Positions 8,840 to 17,215 of a stretch of 64,000 nt of DNA are shown here, one piece after another. The position numbers and the translations under genes are program-made. This stretch comes from Glaciimonas sp. (GTDB lineage Bacteria > Pseudomonadota > Gammaproteobacteria > Burkholderiales > Burkholderiaceae_D): positions 186,001-250,000 of the forward strand of contig JABBOY010000016.1 in the NCBI GenBank assembly GCA_012927585.1. Direction: 5' to 3'. Below the pieces are notes generated by a model. It saw only the letters and a list, made by a program, of their open reading frames with translations, was not told the DNA's origin and made no database searches. Position 1 is the first letter of the stretch; each line of letters opens with the position of its first letter.

Positions 8840-9322
8840 ATGACTACCGAAACCGCCCTGCTGGAAATTCCCGCCTCGCATACTTTGCCGAGCACGCCAG
8901 CGCTGATGCAGCGCCTGGTGGCAGAGTTCGATGCAGTGTGGGTCAAAAACGAACAGCAAAATGCATTTCTCTCGATGGCAGGAGGTTGCGTCCTGTTCAT
9001 AGCTGGCGATCCAGTGCGCTTTCCTGAGTGTCTGGATGTTGCCGTTGTACTGCCCGAATTGCAGCGCTTTTTTCCCTCACGATTTCGGATCGCTGTCGCC
9101 GAGCGCGACAGTGAAGATGGACTGGCAAAGCGTTATGGCGTAACGCGCAGACCGGCTTTGGTTTTCCTGCGCGATGGACAGTATGTGACGACGGTGTCCG
9201 GCATGCTCGATTGGGATGACTATATCAAAGAGGTGGCGCAAGCGCTGGCGCTGCCTACCTCACGTGTGCCCGGTATTGGTATTCCGGTCGTGTCGTCGAC
9301 CACAGGCAGTAGTTGTCACTGA
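8840..9322 (+). CDS. hoxO: Thioredoxin-fold hydrogenase accessory protein (HupG/HyaE family)
   Basis: 160 residues related to HyaE/HupG. The fold is thioredoxin-like (FLSMAGGCVLFIAGDPVRFPE, then RYGVTRRPALVFLRDGQYV) but lacks the CxxC active site, as expected for this family. HoxO/HyaE binds the Tat signal of the small-subunit precursor, proof-reading export and protecting its clusters under oxygen. The Ser-Ser-Cys-His C terminus is an unusual ending. It sits between hoxL and hoxQ in the conserved order. Confidence 0.9.
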   Translation: MTTETALLEIPASHTLPSTPALMQRLVAEFDAVWVKNEQQNAFLSMAGGCVLFIAGDPVRFPECLDVAVVLPELQRFFPSRFRIAVAERDSEDGLAKRYGVTRRPALVFLRDGQYVTTVSGMLDWDDYIKEVAQALALPTSRVPGIGIPVVSSTTGSSCH

Positions 9323-9379
9323 ATCCTGTCACTGAATTCGCCGCCAAACTCGTCGCCACATTCACAGGAGAAATTGAAT

Positions 9380-10237
9380 ATGAATCCCTTTCCGATACCG
9401 GTTGTATCGATTGGCCCTGGTAGTCAGGCTGTGGAAGTCGAACTTGATTACATGACAATGCCGCAGGGCATGCAAACCTACACGTCGCCAATCCTGCCGG
9501 AGCCGGAGGATATGGCTAATCTGAAGGAGGCGCATCGGGTGCTGCGTGGCATATTGGCCGCGCTTGAGATAGCAGCCAGCGGCGCGCAGGCCGAGCCGAT
9601 CGATCTCGGCGTGCTGGATGCGAACAATCTCAGGTTGATCAACCAGGTGCTGGGCGAAGGGGAGGTGAGCGCCCGCGTGGAAGGCGAATCTTCGATCCGG
9701 GTCCAGGAGGCGATCTTTGCCGGCGTCTGGCGTACAGTCATCTGCCGGGGCGGCCGTGTTGTGGCTGATCAGATCGACATCGGGCCTGTGCCGCAAGTGC
9801 TGATCAGCGCGGCGCGCAACGGTGCACGCGATGTTCTGGCGATCGAGGTGCCATCCCATTTGCCGCCCCTTGTGATGAATGCACCGTCGATCATCGCCGA
9901 ACTCAATGAGCAGATATTAACCTGGCGGCCGGGGATGCCGGCGCACGTGGTCAATCTGACCTTGCTGCCGTTGTCACCAGAAGATGTGTCTTTTCTCGAA
10001 GAGCGCCTGGTCGGCGGGAGCGTGTTGATCCTATCACGCGGTTACGGCAATTGCCGCATTATCAGTACCCTTGTGCCGAACTGTTGGCGCGTGGTGTATT
10101 ACAACTCGTCCGATACGATCATTCTGAACACGGTGGAAATTATTAACATACCGGAAGTCGCGTGCGCCGCGCGGGAAGACTTGCAAGATTCTTGCGTGCG
10201 CTTGACGGAAGTGTTGAAGTGGGTGGAGGGTGCATGA
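9380..10237 (+). CDS. hoxQ: Hydrogenase expression/formation protein (HupH/HyaF family)
   Basis: 285 residues. HoxQ/HupH acts with HoxO as a dedicated chaperone of the small-subunit precursor during oxic maturation. Family stations include YTSPILPEPED, GEGEVSARVEG, the IQEAIFAGVWR-like segment and the C-terminal RGYGNCRI with the conserved VWRVVYYNSSDT. I place the start at the ATG at 9380, nine bases after CAGGAG; an in-frame TTG at 9374 is too close to the ribosome-binding site. Its stop overlaps the hoxR start as ATGA, implying translational coupling. Confidence 0.9.
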   Translation: MNPFPIPVVSIGPGSQAVEVELDYMTMPQGMQTYTSPILPEPEDMANLKEAHRVLRGILAALEIAASGAQAEPIDLGVLDANNLRLINQVLGEGEVSARVEGESSIRVQEAIFAGVWRTVICRGGRVVADQIDIGPVPQVLISAARNGARDVLAIEVPSHLPPLVMNAPSIIAELNEQILTWRPGMPAHVVNLTLLPLSPEDVSFLEERLVGGSVLILSRGYGNCRIISTLVPNCWRVVYYNSSDTIILNTVEIINIPEVACAAREDLQDSCVRLTEVLKWVEGA

Positions 10238-10476
10238 GTTCCGGTTTTGGAGGCGGCGCGCATTTTGAGGGAAGCTACCTGGGCGATGTGACCAAGCTCG
10301 CACCTGGCACAAGTCTCGAATGCAAAATCTGCTGGTGGGTCTATGATCCGGCCGAAGGTGACCCAGTTTGGCAGATTCCAACCGGTACGCCATTTTCCCA
10401 GTTGCCGTCGCATTGGCGCTGCCCCAATTGCGATGGCGCGGCCGAACAGTTCATGGTGCTGCATATGGACCCGTAA
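10234..10476 (+). CDS. hoxR: Rubredoxin-type hydrogenase accessory protein (HupI)
   Basis: An 80-residue rubredoxin-like protein with the two iron-binding knuckles CKIC and CPNC. It is needed for assembly of the special FeS cluster of the small subunit at high oxygen tension. The ATG at 10234 overlaps the hoxQ stop (ATGA) and yields MSSGFGGGAHFEGSYLG, the usual N-terminal pattern of HupI/HoxR; a longer upstream in-frame start inside hoxQ is rejected. Confidence 0.92.
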   Translation: MSSGFGGGAHFEGSYLGDVTKLAPGTSLECKICWWVYDPAEGDPVWQIPTGTPFSQLPSHWRCPNCDGAAEQFMVLHMDP

Positions 10477-11100
10477 ATGATGAACCTGTCACTTCTCAAG
10501 CACACATCAGTTGCATCCGTGTCAACGCAACAGCCTGCATCGCCGCACGCCGAGCTAGCGGCGCAGGCGGCCGCACTCACGCGTGTTTTCAGCATCATTG
10601 GCAACACCCGCATGCTGGGTGTGCCGGTACTGCATCCAGGCTTGGTTGTGGAGGCCGTTGGTTTTGAGGCGTACACCGATGCAGACGGCGCGCAGGCTGC
10701 TCTCGGGATATTGATGACACCGTGGTTCATGAACCTGATTTGGCTGCCGCTGCAAGGGCAGACTGCCGTGCCAATAGGACAGGTATGTGAGCGCAGATTT
10801 GGTGGTGAACGCTTTGAATTCATTGGAGCGCACGAGGCCACCTTTGGGACTTATGAAATGTGCTCGTTATTCTCGCCTATGTTTGAGTTTGCCGATCAGG
10901 CGACGGCACACGCGACTGCGTGGGAAGTGCTAGGTCTGTTACGCAAAGCGCAGATCGCACAGGCAGCACTGGCATCCGCACCGATACCTGGCCGGCGAGC
11001 TTTTCTTTTGGGACACGTATTGGAGAAAAGGCATGACAGCGCAATTGCAGGCCGGGCAACTGACCTTCCGTCCGGGCCAGACATTGCCGACTATCAGTAG
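10477..11100 (+). CDS. hoxT: HybE/HupJ-family hydrogenase assembly chaperone
   Basis: 207 residues of the [NiFe]-hydrogenase assembly chaperone HybE family. Recognisable stations are NTRMLGVPVLHPGLVVEAVGF, ILMTPWFMNLIWLP and GTYEMCSLFSPMFEF. HoxT/HupJ protects the small subunit during maturation. The start immediately follows the hoxR stop. The 3' end overlaps the next gene by 68 nt in another frame, which is long for an operon overlap, but both frames carry family sequence up to the overlap. Confidence 0.88.
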   Translation: MMNLSLLKHTSVASVSTQQPASPHAELAAQAAALTRVFSIIGNTRMLGVPVLHPGLVVEAVGFEAYTDADGAQAALGILMTPWFMNLIWLPLQGQTAVPIGQVCERRFGGERFEFIGAHEATFGTYEMCSLFSPMFEFADQATAHATAWEVLGLLRKAQIAQAALASAPIPGRRAFLLGHVLEKRHDSAIAGRATDLPSGPDIADYQ

Positions 11101-12157
11101 CAATCGCGCAGCGTTGGCTGGTGTGTTGTTGCGCGGCAAGCCCGCTCAAGCTGCGCCGCAACAATTGCCGCGCCTATATGCATTGTGCGGCGAAGCACAT
11201 CGCTTGACTGCCCAACTGGCGATCGATGCCGCCTGCGGCCTGCGAACTCACGCCACGATGCAGGAACTTTCCAGCCTGACTGCAGAAACGGCGCGTGAGC
11301 ATGTGCGGCGTATCTGGATCGACTGGCCGCGCCTGATTGGTCGATCTGACCAAAATGCCACTATTGCCGCATTGCAGTCACTGCGGGACTGTCCCCTGTT
11401 GGGGCAGGGCATTTCCGAAAATTCCCCCATAGCTTCGGTTGCATTCCGTAAGTGGGTCGAAACTGCTGTGCTCGGTGAGTCAGTTCCTGAATGGCTGGCG
11501 CGCTGGCAGACTAATCCTGATGAATGTATGCGTAAATGGGTCACGCGATCCATGACCTTGCCGGCGAAATTGTTGCGCGATATCGAATACGATGCCATCC
11601 AGATACAAACATTTGAGACACCATTATTGCCGCATGCCGATAGGGATGCACTGTGTGCGTTGGCACAGAACATCGCGGAATTCGATGATTTTGACCGAGC
11701 GCCGACCAGCGAAGGGAAGGTATGCGAAACAGGTATCTGGACCAGACTAGCCGGGATGGACGGTAATCGTTCTTCTACCTCCAACGCTTGGTTGCGCTTG
11801 GGTGCGAGGATTGCGGAACTGGCCTTGTTGAGCGGCGAAGCGCTGGACAATCTGGCGCTCGGCTCCTTGATGCTGGCTCCCGGAGAAGCATTGGCGTGGA
11901 GTGAAATGGCGCGCGGATTATTGCTGCATTGGGTGCGGCTGGAACAAGCTGCGCCGCTGGCGAATATTGTGGATTATCGGATCGTGGCACCCACTGAATG
12001 GAATTTTCATCCATCTGGCGTGGTGGCAAAGGCATTGGCGGCGATGCCGACTGCAGCGTGCGCGTTGTCCCAGGCACAGGCCGTACGCCACATCGGCATT
12101 CTGGCTGCCGCATTTGATCCTTGCGTAAGCTATAAGATCGAGTTTGCACATGCATGA
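11033..12157 (+). CDS. hoxV: Large-subunit-like hydrogenase assembly scaffold (HupK)
   Basis: 374 residues, distantly related to hydrogenase large subunits but without the full four-cysteine set. The C terminus reads APTEWNFHPSGVV and ILAAAFDPCVSYKIEFAHA, recalling the APTTWN and DPC stations of HoxG. HoxV/HupK is thought to act as a scaffold where the Fe(CN)2CO group is passed to the large subunit together with HypC/HoxL. GGAGAAAAGG precedes the ATG at 11033. The 3' end overlaps hypA by 8 nt. Confidence 0.88.
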   Translation: MTAQLQAGQLTFRPGQTLPTISSNRAALAGVLLRGKPAQAAPQQLPRLYALCGEAHRLTAQLAIDAACGLRTHATMQELSSLTAETAREHVRRIWIDWPRLIGRSDQNATIAALQSLRDCPLLGQGISENSPIASVAFRKWVETAVLGESVPEWLARWQTNPDECMRKWVTRSMTLPAKLLRDIEYDAIQIQTFETPLLPHADRDALCALAQNIAEFDDFDRAPTSEGKVCETGIWTRLAGMDGNRSSTSNAWLRLGARIAELALLSGEALDNLALGSLMLAPGEALAWSEMARGLLLHWVRLEQAAPLANIVDYRIVAPTEWNFHPSGVVAKALAAMPTAACALSQAQAVRHIGILAAAFDPCVSYKIEFAHA

Positions 12158-12497
12158 AGTTAGTCTCGCCGGTGGTATTCTGAAAATTGTCGAAGCCGCG
12201 GCAAAGCGTGAGCGTTTTGCGCGCGTCACGCTGCTACGACTGGAGGCTGGAGCGTTGTCTGGTGTGGAGGTGCGCGCATTACGTTTTGCGCTGGAAGTGA
12301 TGGCGCACGATACATGCTTGCAGAATGCGCGCATCGAAATCGATACGCCACCCGGTCAAGCCTGGTGTATGCAATGTAGCACTACGGTCAATATTATGGC
12401 GCGCGGCGATCCTTGTGCGCACTGCGGCAACTACCAACTGCAGCCTACCAGCGGTACCGAGTTACGAGTAATCGAGATGATGGTCGAAGATAACTAA
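12150..12497 (+). CDS. hypA: Nickel-insertion metallochaperone HypA
   Basis: 115 residues. The start at 12150 gives MHEVSLAGG, placing the nickel-binding His2 and Glu3 correctly; the in-frame TTG two codons earlier would destroy this and is rejected. The zinc-binding domain has CMQC and CAHC. HypA, with HypB, delivers nickel to the HoxG precursor. It overlaps the end of hoxV. A perfect stem-loop follows the gene. Confidence 0.95.
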   Translation: MHEVSLAGGILKIVEAAAKRERFARVTLLRLEAGALSGVEVRALRFALEVMAHDTCLQNARIEIDTPPGQAWCMQCSTTVNIMARGDPCAHCGNYQLQPTSGTELRVIEMMVEDN

Positions 12498-12505
12498 AAC
12501 AGACG

Positions 12506-12525
12506 ATCCCGCCAGAAGGCGGGAT
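12506..12525. other. Stem-loop between hypA and hypB
   Basis: ATCCCGCC and GGCGGGAT form a perfect 8-bp stem with an AGAA loop. No T-run follows, so it is more likely an mRNA-stabilising or processing hairpin in the operon than a terminator. The hypB ribosome-binding site CAGGAG follows immediately. Confidence 0.5.
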
Positions 12526-12543
12526 AACAACAGGAGATGAATC

Positions 12544-13596
12544 ATGTGTGTTGTATGCGGATGCGCCAATGAAGAAAAAGCCGATCAATCGACAATCGTC
12601 GACCAGGAAAATCATGGGCATGATCACGGACATGTGCATGCGCACGATGACCATTCTCACGATTATCCGTGCAGTCATTCACATGATCACATTGCGGTCG
12701 ATTCAGCTACCGGGGATCTGCATTACGGTGCCGGCCTGGCCAACTTGTCCGTACCAGGGATGAGTCAGGCGCGTGCGATTCGTCTGGAGCAAGATGTGCT
12801 GGGGGAAAACAATCGTCACGCTACCCACAACCGCGAGCACTTCGCCGGACACGGCATCCTGGCACTCAATCTTGTATCTAGCCCCGGCTCCGGCAAGACG
12901 ACGCTGCTGTGCGCCACCATTGAAGCATTGAAACAGCGCGCAAGCGGCCAGTCGGTTGGGGTGATCGAGGGCGACCAGCAGACCAGTAACGATGCAGACC
13001 GCATCCGCGCAACGGGTGCCCCGGCAATCCAGATCAACACCGGCAAAGGCTGTCATCTGGATGCGCAAATGGTCAGCGATGCTTTCTCGCGCCTGCCCAT
13101 GCATGATCACCATCGTCATCACCATCACGATGGGCTTGACGAGCATCTTGGCCATGCCGGCGATGACCATCATGGCGGCATCCTGTTTATTGAAAACGTC
13201 GGCAACCTGGTGTGTCCGGCGCTATGGGATTTGGGCGAGGCCGCCAAGGTCGTGATTCTGTCGGTGACGGAGGGTGATGACAAGCCGCTCAAGTACCCTG
13301 ACATGTTTGCCGCCGCGCGTTTGATGGTTCTCAATAAGATCGATTTGTTGCCATATCTGCAGTTCGATGTAACGCGCTGCATCGAGTATGCCCGACGCGT
13401 TAATCCGCACATTGAAGTGTTGCAATTGTCCGCTACCAGCGGGGAGGGCATGGCAGCATGGCTAGACTGGATTCTGGCTGGTCATCGCATGTTGAGTGGA
13501 TCACAAAAACACACACCGCGGCATTTGCTGACTGACCGCATCGCCGCTCTCGAATCCGAATTGGCAGCACTCAAGGCACAGGCTGGGAGCGATTGA
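12544..13596 (+). CDS. hypB: Nickel-binding GTPase HypB with two histidine-rich regions
   Basis: 350 residues. The N terminus MCVVCGC is the high-affinity nickel motif of HypB, followed by a histidine-rich stretch (about residues 24-49). The G domain has the P-loop SSPGSGKTT (about 112-120), GKGCHLDA with metal-site Cys170/His171, [10 protein letters not shown] with the third metal Cys, and NKIDLLPY. Between them, residues 186-211 form a second histidine-rich loop with 11 histidines that typical HypB lacks. It hydrolyses GTP to drive nickel transfer to the large subunit and may store nickel or zinc. CAGGAG precedes the ATG. Confidence 0.95.
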   Translation: MCVVCGCANEEKADQSTIVDQENHGHDHGHVHAHDDHSHDYPCSHSHDHIAVDSATGDLHYGAGLANLSVPGMSQARAIRLEQDVLGENNRHATHNREHFAGHGILALNLVSSPGSGKTTLLCATIEALKQRASGQSVGVIEGDQQTSNDADRIRATGAPAIQINTGKGCHLDAQMVSDAFSRLPMHDHHRHHHHDGLDEHLGHAGDDHHGGILFIENVGNLVCPALWDLGEAAKVVILSVTEGDDKPLKYPDMFAAARLMVLNKIDLLPYLQFDVTRCIEYARRVNPHIEVLQLSATSGEGMAAWLDWILAGHRMLSGSQKHTPRHLLTDRIAALESELAALKAQAGSD

Positions 13597-13598
13597 AC

Positions 13599-14735
13599 AT
13601 GTTGCGGCATCTGTTGCCAGCGACTACAAAGGTACCATCGCGGACGGTAGTAGCATGTGGTGCCTGGCTCAAGAATACCGCATGTCTGCTGCAGGGCGAT
13701 GGGGTACGCTGGACAGCGTTGCATGGCGATCTGGGTGATCCAGTCAACTGTATTGCGCTGGAGCATTCTGTAGAAAGTCTGGTGGCGCAGGCCGATGGTG
13801 CGATTGAGGCCGTAGCGCATGATTTGCATCCGGACTTTTTTAGCACCCGCCTGGCACAGCGGGTGGCCGACCAGCTTGGTGTGCCCGCAGTCGCCGTGCA
13901 ACATCACCATGCGCATATCGGCGTGGTGATGGCCGAGTATGGATTGCAGGAACCTGTGATCGGCTTGGCGCTGGATGGCGTTGGACTTGGCACTGATGGT
14001 GTGGCATGGGGCGGCGAGTTGTTGTGGGTGGAAGGCACTGCATGGCGGCGTCTCGGACATTTGCAGTCTTTGCCATTGCCTGGCGGCGATGCCGCCGCCC
14101 GCGAACCATGGCGCATGGCTGCCGCAGCATTGCATGCTCTGGAACGCGGCAACGAGATCACGCAACGGTTTTCCTCGGGCGTCGGCCAAATGGCGGCGCA
14201 AACCGTGCAGGCCATGTTGAAGCGTGGAACAAATTGCCCGCCGACTTCCGGAGCAGGCCGTTGGTTCGATGCAGCGGCAGGGGCACTCGGTATTAGCATC
14301 AAACAGAGGTTTGAAGCCGAAGCAGCAATTGCACTGGAAAAAATGGCGGAAGGCTATTTGGCGCTCTATGGCGAACCAGAACAAACGGATAATTACGTAC
14401 TGCATGCCAACGGCACACTGGACTTGCGACCATTGTTGGCAACAATGTTCGCACTGGCCGATAGCGGCGATCCGCAAGCAATCGCACGCGGCGCGGCGTT
14501 ATTCCATCTAACGTTGGTGAATGCTTTGGTGGAATGGGTAGATCAAGCAGCCAGACTTCACAACACGCACACGATTGCGCTCGGCGGGGGATGTTTTCTT
14601 AACCGCGTCATGACCGGGCGCCTGAGCGCCGAATTGACGCGCCGCGGGCTGCGCGTCTTGCTGCCGCAGACGGTTTCTTGCGGCGACGCCGGATTGGCAC
14701 TCGGTCAGGCTTGGGTGGCCCGTCAGCAATTGTAA
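13599..14735 (+). CDS. hypF: Short HypF (HypF1 type), Kae1-like carbamoyltransferase part
   Basis: 378 residues, against about 750 for canonical HypF. The N-terminal acylphosphatase, zinc-finger and YrdC-like parts are absent; what remains is the Kae1-like domain with HHHAH (residues 102-106), LDGVGLGTDGVAWGGELL and the C-terminal IALGGGCFLNRVM. HypF transfers the carbamoyl group to HypE for cyanide ligand synthesis. R. eutropha also has a short HypF1 at this position, so the size is probably normal for this lineage rather than a truncation. The start at 13599 is preceded by GGGAG; an in-frame TTG lies two codons earlier. Confidence 0.9.
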   Translation: MLRHLLPATTKVPSRTVVACGAWLKNTACLLQGDGVRWTALHGDLGDPVNCIALEHSVESLVAQADGAIEAVAHDLHPDFFSTRLAQRVADQLGVPAVAVQHHHAHIGVVMAEYGLQEPVIGLALDGVGLGTDGVAWGGELLWVEGTAWRRLGHLQSLPLPGGDAAAREPWRMAAAALHALERGNEITQRFSSGVGQMAAQTVQAMLKRGTNCPPTSGAGRWFDAAAGALGISIKQRFEAEAAIALEKMAEGYLALYGEPEQTDNYVLHANGTLDLRPLLATMFALADSGDPQAIARGAALFHLTLVNALVEWVDQAARLHNTHTIALGGGCFLNRVMTGRLSAELTRRGLRVLLPQTVSCGDAGLALGQAWVARQQL

Positions 14736-14785
14736 GCGGAACGTGCATGTGCTTTCCTAAAATATTTTTTGAATGAGGTTGTCCT

Positions 14786-15028
14786 ATGTGTTTAGCAATC
14801 CCTGTCAAAGTGGTAGAAGTGCTCCCCAACCAGCAGGCAGTAATCGACCTGTCCGGCGTGCGCAAGGAAATTTCCACAGCGCTGCTTGATACAGTGCAAG
14901 TCGGTGATTATGTGATCCTGCATGTAGGCTTCGCGATCGGGAAATTGGACCCCGACGAGGCGCTGCGTACGCTGGCCTTGTTCGACGAACTGGCGCTGAT
15001 TCAATCAGCCGACGAAAGCCCAGCATGA
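14786..15028 (+). CDS. hypC: Hydrogenase maturation chaperone HypC
   Basis: 80 residues beginning MCLAIPVKVVEV, with the essential Cys2 after removal of Met1. HypC forms the scaffold with HypD on which the Fe(CN)2CO group is built, and then binds the large-subunit precursor. GAGG precedes the ATG. The stop overlaps the hypD start (ATGA at 15025), which fits the obligate complex of both proteins. Confidence 0.95.
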   Translation: MCLAIPVKVVEVLPNQQAVIDLSGVRKEISTALLDTVQVGDYVILHVGFAIGKLDPDEALRTLALFDELALIQSADESPA

Positions 15029-16164
15029 AATACATCGATGAATTTCGCGACGGCGATGTCGCGCACAGAATCGCCGACCGTATCCATGCCGAAGTCGATC
15101 CGGCGCGCAACTACAGTTTCATGGAATTTTGCGGCGGCCATACGCATGCGATTTCGCGTTACGGCATCAGCGATTTACTGCCCGATAACGTCCGGATGAT
15201 CCACGGTCCCGGCTGCCCGGTATGCGTGCTGCCGATCGGCCGGATCGACCACGCGCTGACGCTGGCGCTGGAACGTAATGTGATTGTGTGTACTTATGGC
15301 GACACGATGCGCGTGCCGGCCTCCGGCGGCATGTCGTTGATCAAGGCCAAGGCGCGCGGCGGCGATATCCGCATGGTGTATTCGGCGACTGATGCGCTCC
15401 GGATCGCGCAACAGAATCCGGAACGTGAAGTGGTCTTCTTCGCCATCGGTTTCGAAACTACCACGCCGCCGACGGCATTGGTGATCCGCGATGCCTACGT
15501 GCGCGGCCTGGATAATTTCAGTGTCTTGTGCTGCCATGTGCTGACGCCGTCGGCCATCACCCACATTCTCGAGTCGCCCGAAGTGCGCGATTACGGCACG
15601 GTACCGATCGACGGCTTCATCGGCCCGGCGCATGTCAGCATCGTGATCGGGTCTGAGCCGTATGTGCATTTTGCCGAGGAATACCGCAAGCCGGTGGTGA
15701 TCGCCGGCTTCGAGCCGCTCGATGTGATGCAGGCGATTCTGATGCTAATTCGCCAGGTCAACGAGGGTCGCTGCGAAGTGGAAAACGAATTCGCACGTGC
15801 GGTGAGTGCGCATGGAAACTTGACTGCGCAGGCAGTGGTATCCGAGGTGTTCGAGCTGCGCCCGACCTTCGAATGGCGCGGTCTGGGTGAAGTGCCGTAC
15901 AGTGCATTGCGCATCCGCGCTGCGTATGCAAAGTTCGATGCGGAGCGGCGCTACGACCTGGCCTACAAGCCGGTACCCGATAACAAGGCTTGTGAATGCG
16001 GTGCGATCCTGCGCGGCGTGAAGAACCCAGTCGATTGCAAGCTATTTGGCACTGTCTGCACGCCTGAAAATCCGATGGGGTCGTGCATGGTGTCAAGCGA
16101 AGGTGCCTGTGCGGCGCATTATTCTTATGGCAGATTCAAGGACATCGCGGTGGCAACGGCATGA
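15025..16164 (+). CDS. hypD: Hydrogenase maturation iron-sulfur protein HypD
   Basis: 379 residues. The conserved elements are FCGGHTHAI, GPGCPVCVLP, FAIGFETTTPPTA and a C-terminal cluster region CECGAILRGV to CKLFGTVCTPENPMGSCMVS, which holds the [4Fe-4S] ligands. HypD with HypC carries the iron while cyanide and CO are attached. It overlaps hypC and hypE by ATGA at both ends, giving tight coupling. Confidence 0.95.
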   Translation: MKYIDEFRDGDVAHRIADRIHAEVDPARNYSFMEFCGGHTHAISRYGISDLLPDNVRMIHGPGCPVCVLPIGRIDHALTLALERNVIVCTYGDTMRVPASGGMSLIKAKARGGDIRMVYSATDALRIAQQNPEREVVFFAIGFETTTPPTALVIRDAYVRGLDNFSVLCCHVLTPSAITHILESPEVRDYGTVPIDGFIGPAHVSIVIGSEPYVHFAEEYRKPVVIAGFEPLDVMQAILMLIRQVNEGRCEVENEFARAVSAHGNLTAQAVVSEVFELRPTFEWRGLGEVPYSALRIRAAYAKFDAERRYDLAYKPVPDNKACECGAILRGVKNPVDCKLFGTVCTPENPMGSCMVSSEGACAAHYSYGRFKDIAVATA

Positions 16165-17213
16165 ATGGTATTGTCAAAAAAAGCTACGTGCGTTCGCTCG
16201 ACTTCAAAAAAGGGTGTATCGACATGAGCCACGGAGCCGGCGGACGTGCTTCGGCACAACTGATCGAAGAATTGTTTCTCGCGGCGTTCGATAACGAGTG
16301 GTTGCGTCAAGGCAACGATCAGGCCAGTTTTGCTGTGCTCCCCGGCCGCATGGTGATGGCAACCGATGCCCACGTGGTGTCGCCGTTATTCTTTCCGGGC
16401 GGCGATATCGGTTGCTTGTCGGTGCATGGCACCATCAATGATGTAGCGATGTCCGGTGCCCAGCCGCTATACCTGGCGGCCAGTTTCATTATTGAGGAAG
16501 GCTTTGCGCTGGCGGAACTGAAACGCATAGTCGAATCGATGGCGCAGGCGTCGCGCGAGGCCGGCGTGCCGATCATTACCGGCGATACCAAGGTGGTGGA
16601 GCGTGGCAAGGGCGACGGCGTGTTCATCACGACCACCGGGATTGGCGTAGTGCCACCTGGCATCGTCATCGACGGTGCCGGTGCACGTCCCGGTGACGTG
16701 ATTCTGGTATCCGGCACGATCGGCGACCATGGCGTGGCGATTATGTCGAAGCGCGAATCGCTAGCTTTCGAGACCGAAATCAAGTCGGACACCGCCGCCT
16801 TGCACGGCCTGGTAGCGCACATGCTGGCTGCGGTACCGAGGGTGCATGTCTTGCGCGACCCGACGCGTGGCGGGCTGGCCACCACGCTCAACGAAATCGC
16901 CAAACAGTCCGGTGTCGGGATGCTGCTGGAAGAAGCGGCGATTCCGGTATCGCCGCAAGTCGATGCAGCCTGCGAATTTCTCGGACTCGATCCGCTGTAT
17001 GTCGCCAACGAAGGCAAGCTGATCGCGATCTGTGCACCAGAAGATGCCGAGCTGCTGCTAGCGGCCATGCGCACGCACCCGCTGGGCGCCAATGCCGCGC
17101 GCATCGGCGCGGTAACCAATGATCCGCATGGCTTCGTGCAGATGCGTACCCGTTTCGGCGGACGACGCGTGGTCGACTGGCTGTCTGGCGAGCAACTGCC
17201 ACGCATCTGCTGA
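16161..17213 (+). CDS. hypE: Carbamoyl dehydratase HypE
   Basis: 350 residues, PurM/SelD-like ATP-dependent fold (DMSHGAGGRASAQLIEELF, ATDAHVVSPLFFPGGDIG, NDVAMSGAQPLYL, GDTKVVERGKGDGVF). It ends PRIC; the C-terminal cysteine receives the carbamoyl group from HypF and is dehydrated to thiocyanate, the source of the cyanide ligands. The start at 16161 overlaps the hypD stop (ATGA); a longer in-frame reading from 16083 lies inside hypD and is rejected. Confidence 0.95.
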   Translation: MNGIVKKSYVRSLDFKKGCIDMSHGAGGRASAQLIEELFLAAFDNEWLRQGNDQASFAVLPGRMVMATDAHVVSPLFFPGGDIGCLSVHGTINDVAMSGAQPLYLAASFIIEEGFALAELKRIVESMAQASREAGVPIITGDTKVVERGKGDGVFITTTGIGVVPPGIVIDGAGARPGDVILVSGTIGDHGVAIMSKRESLAFETEIKSDTAALHGLVAHMLAAVPRVHVLRDPTRGGLATTLNEIAKQSGVGMLLEEAAIPVSPQVDAACEFLGLDPLYVANEGKLIAICAPEDAELLLAAMRTHPLGANAARIGAVTNDPHGFVQMRTRFGGRRVVDWLSGEQLPRIC

Positions 17214-17215
17214 TC

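Noticed and set aside
13482-14477. 331-codon antisense frame opposite hypF
   Set aside because: Shadow frame, Cys/His-rich only because of complementing codons.
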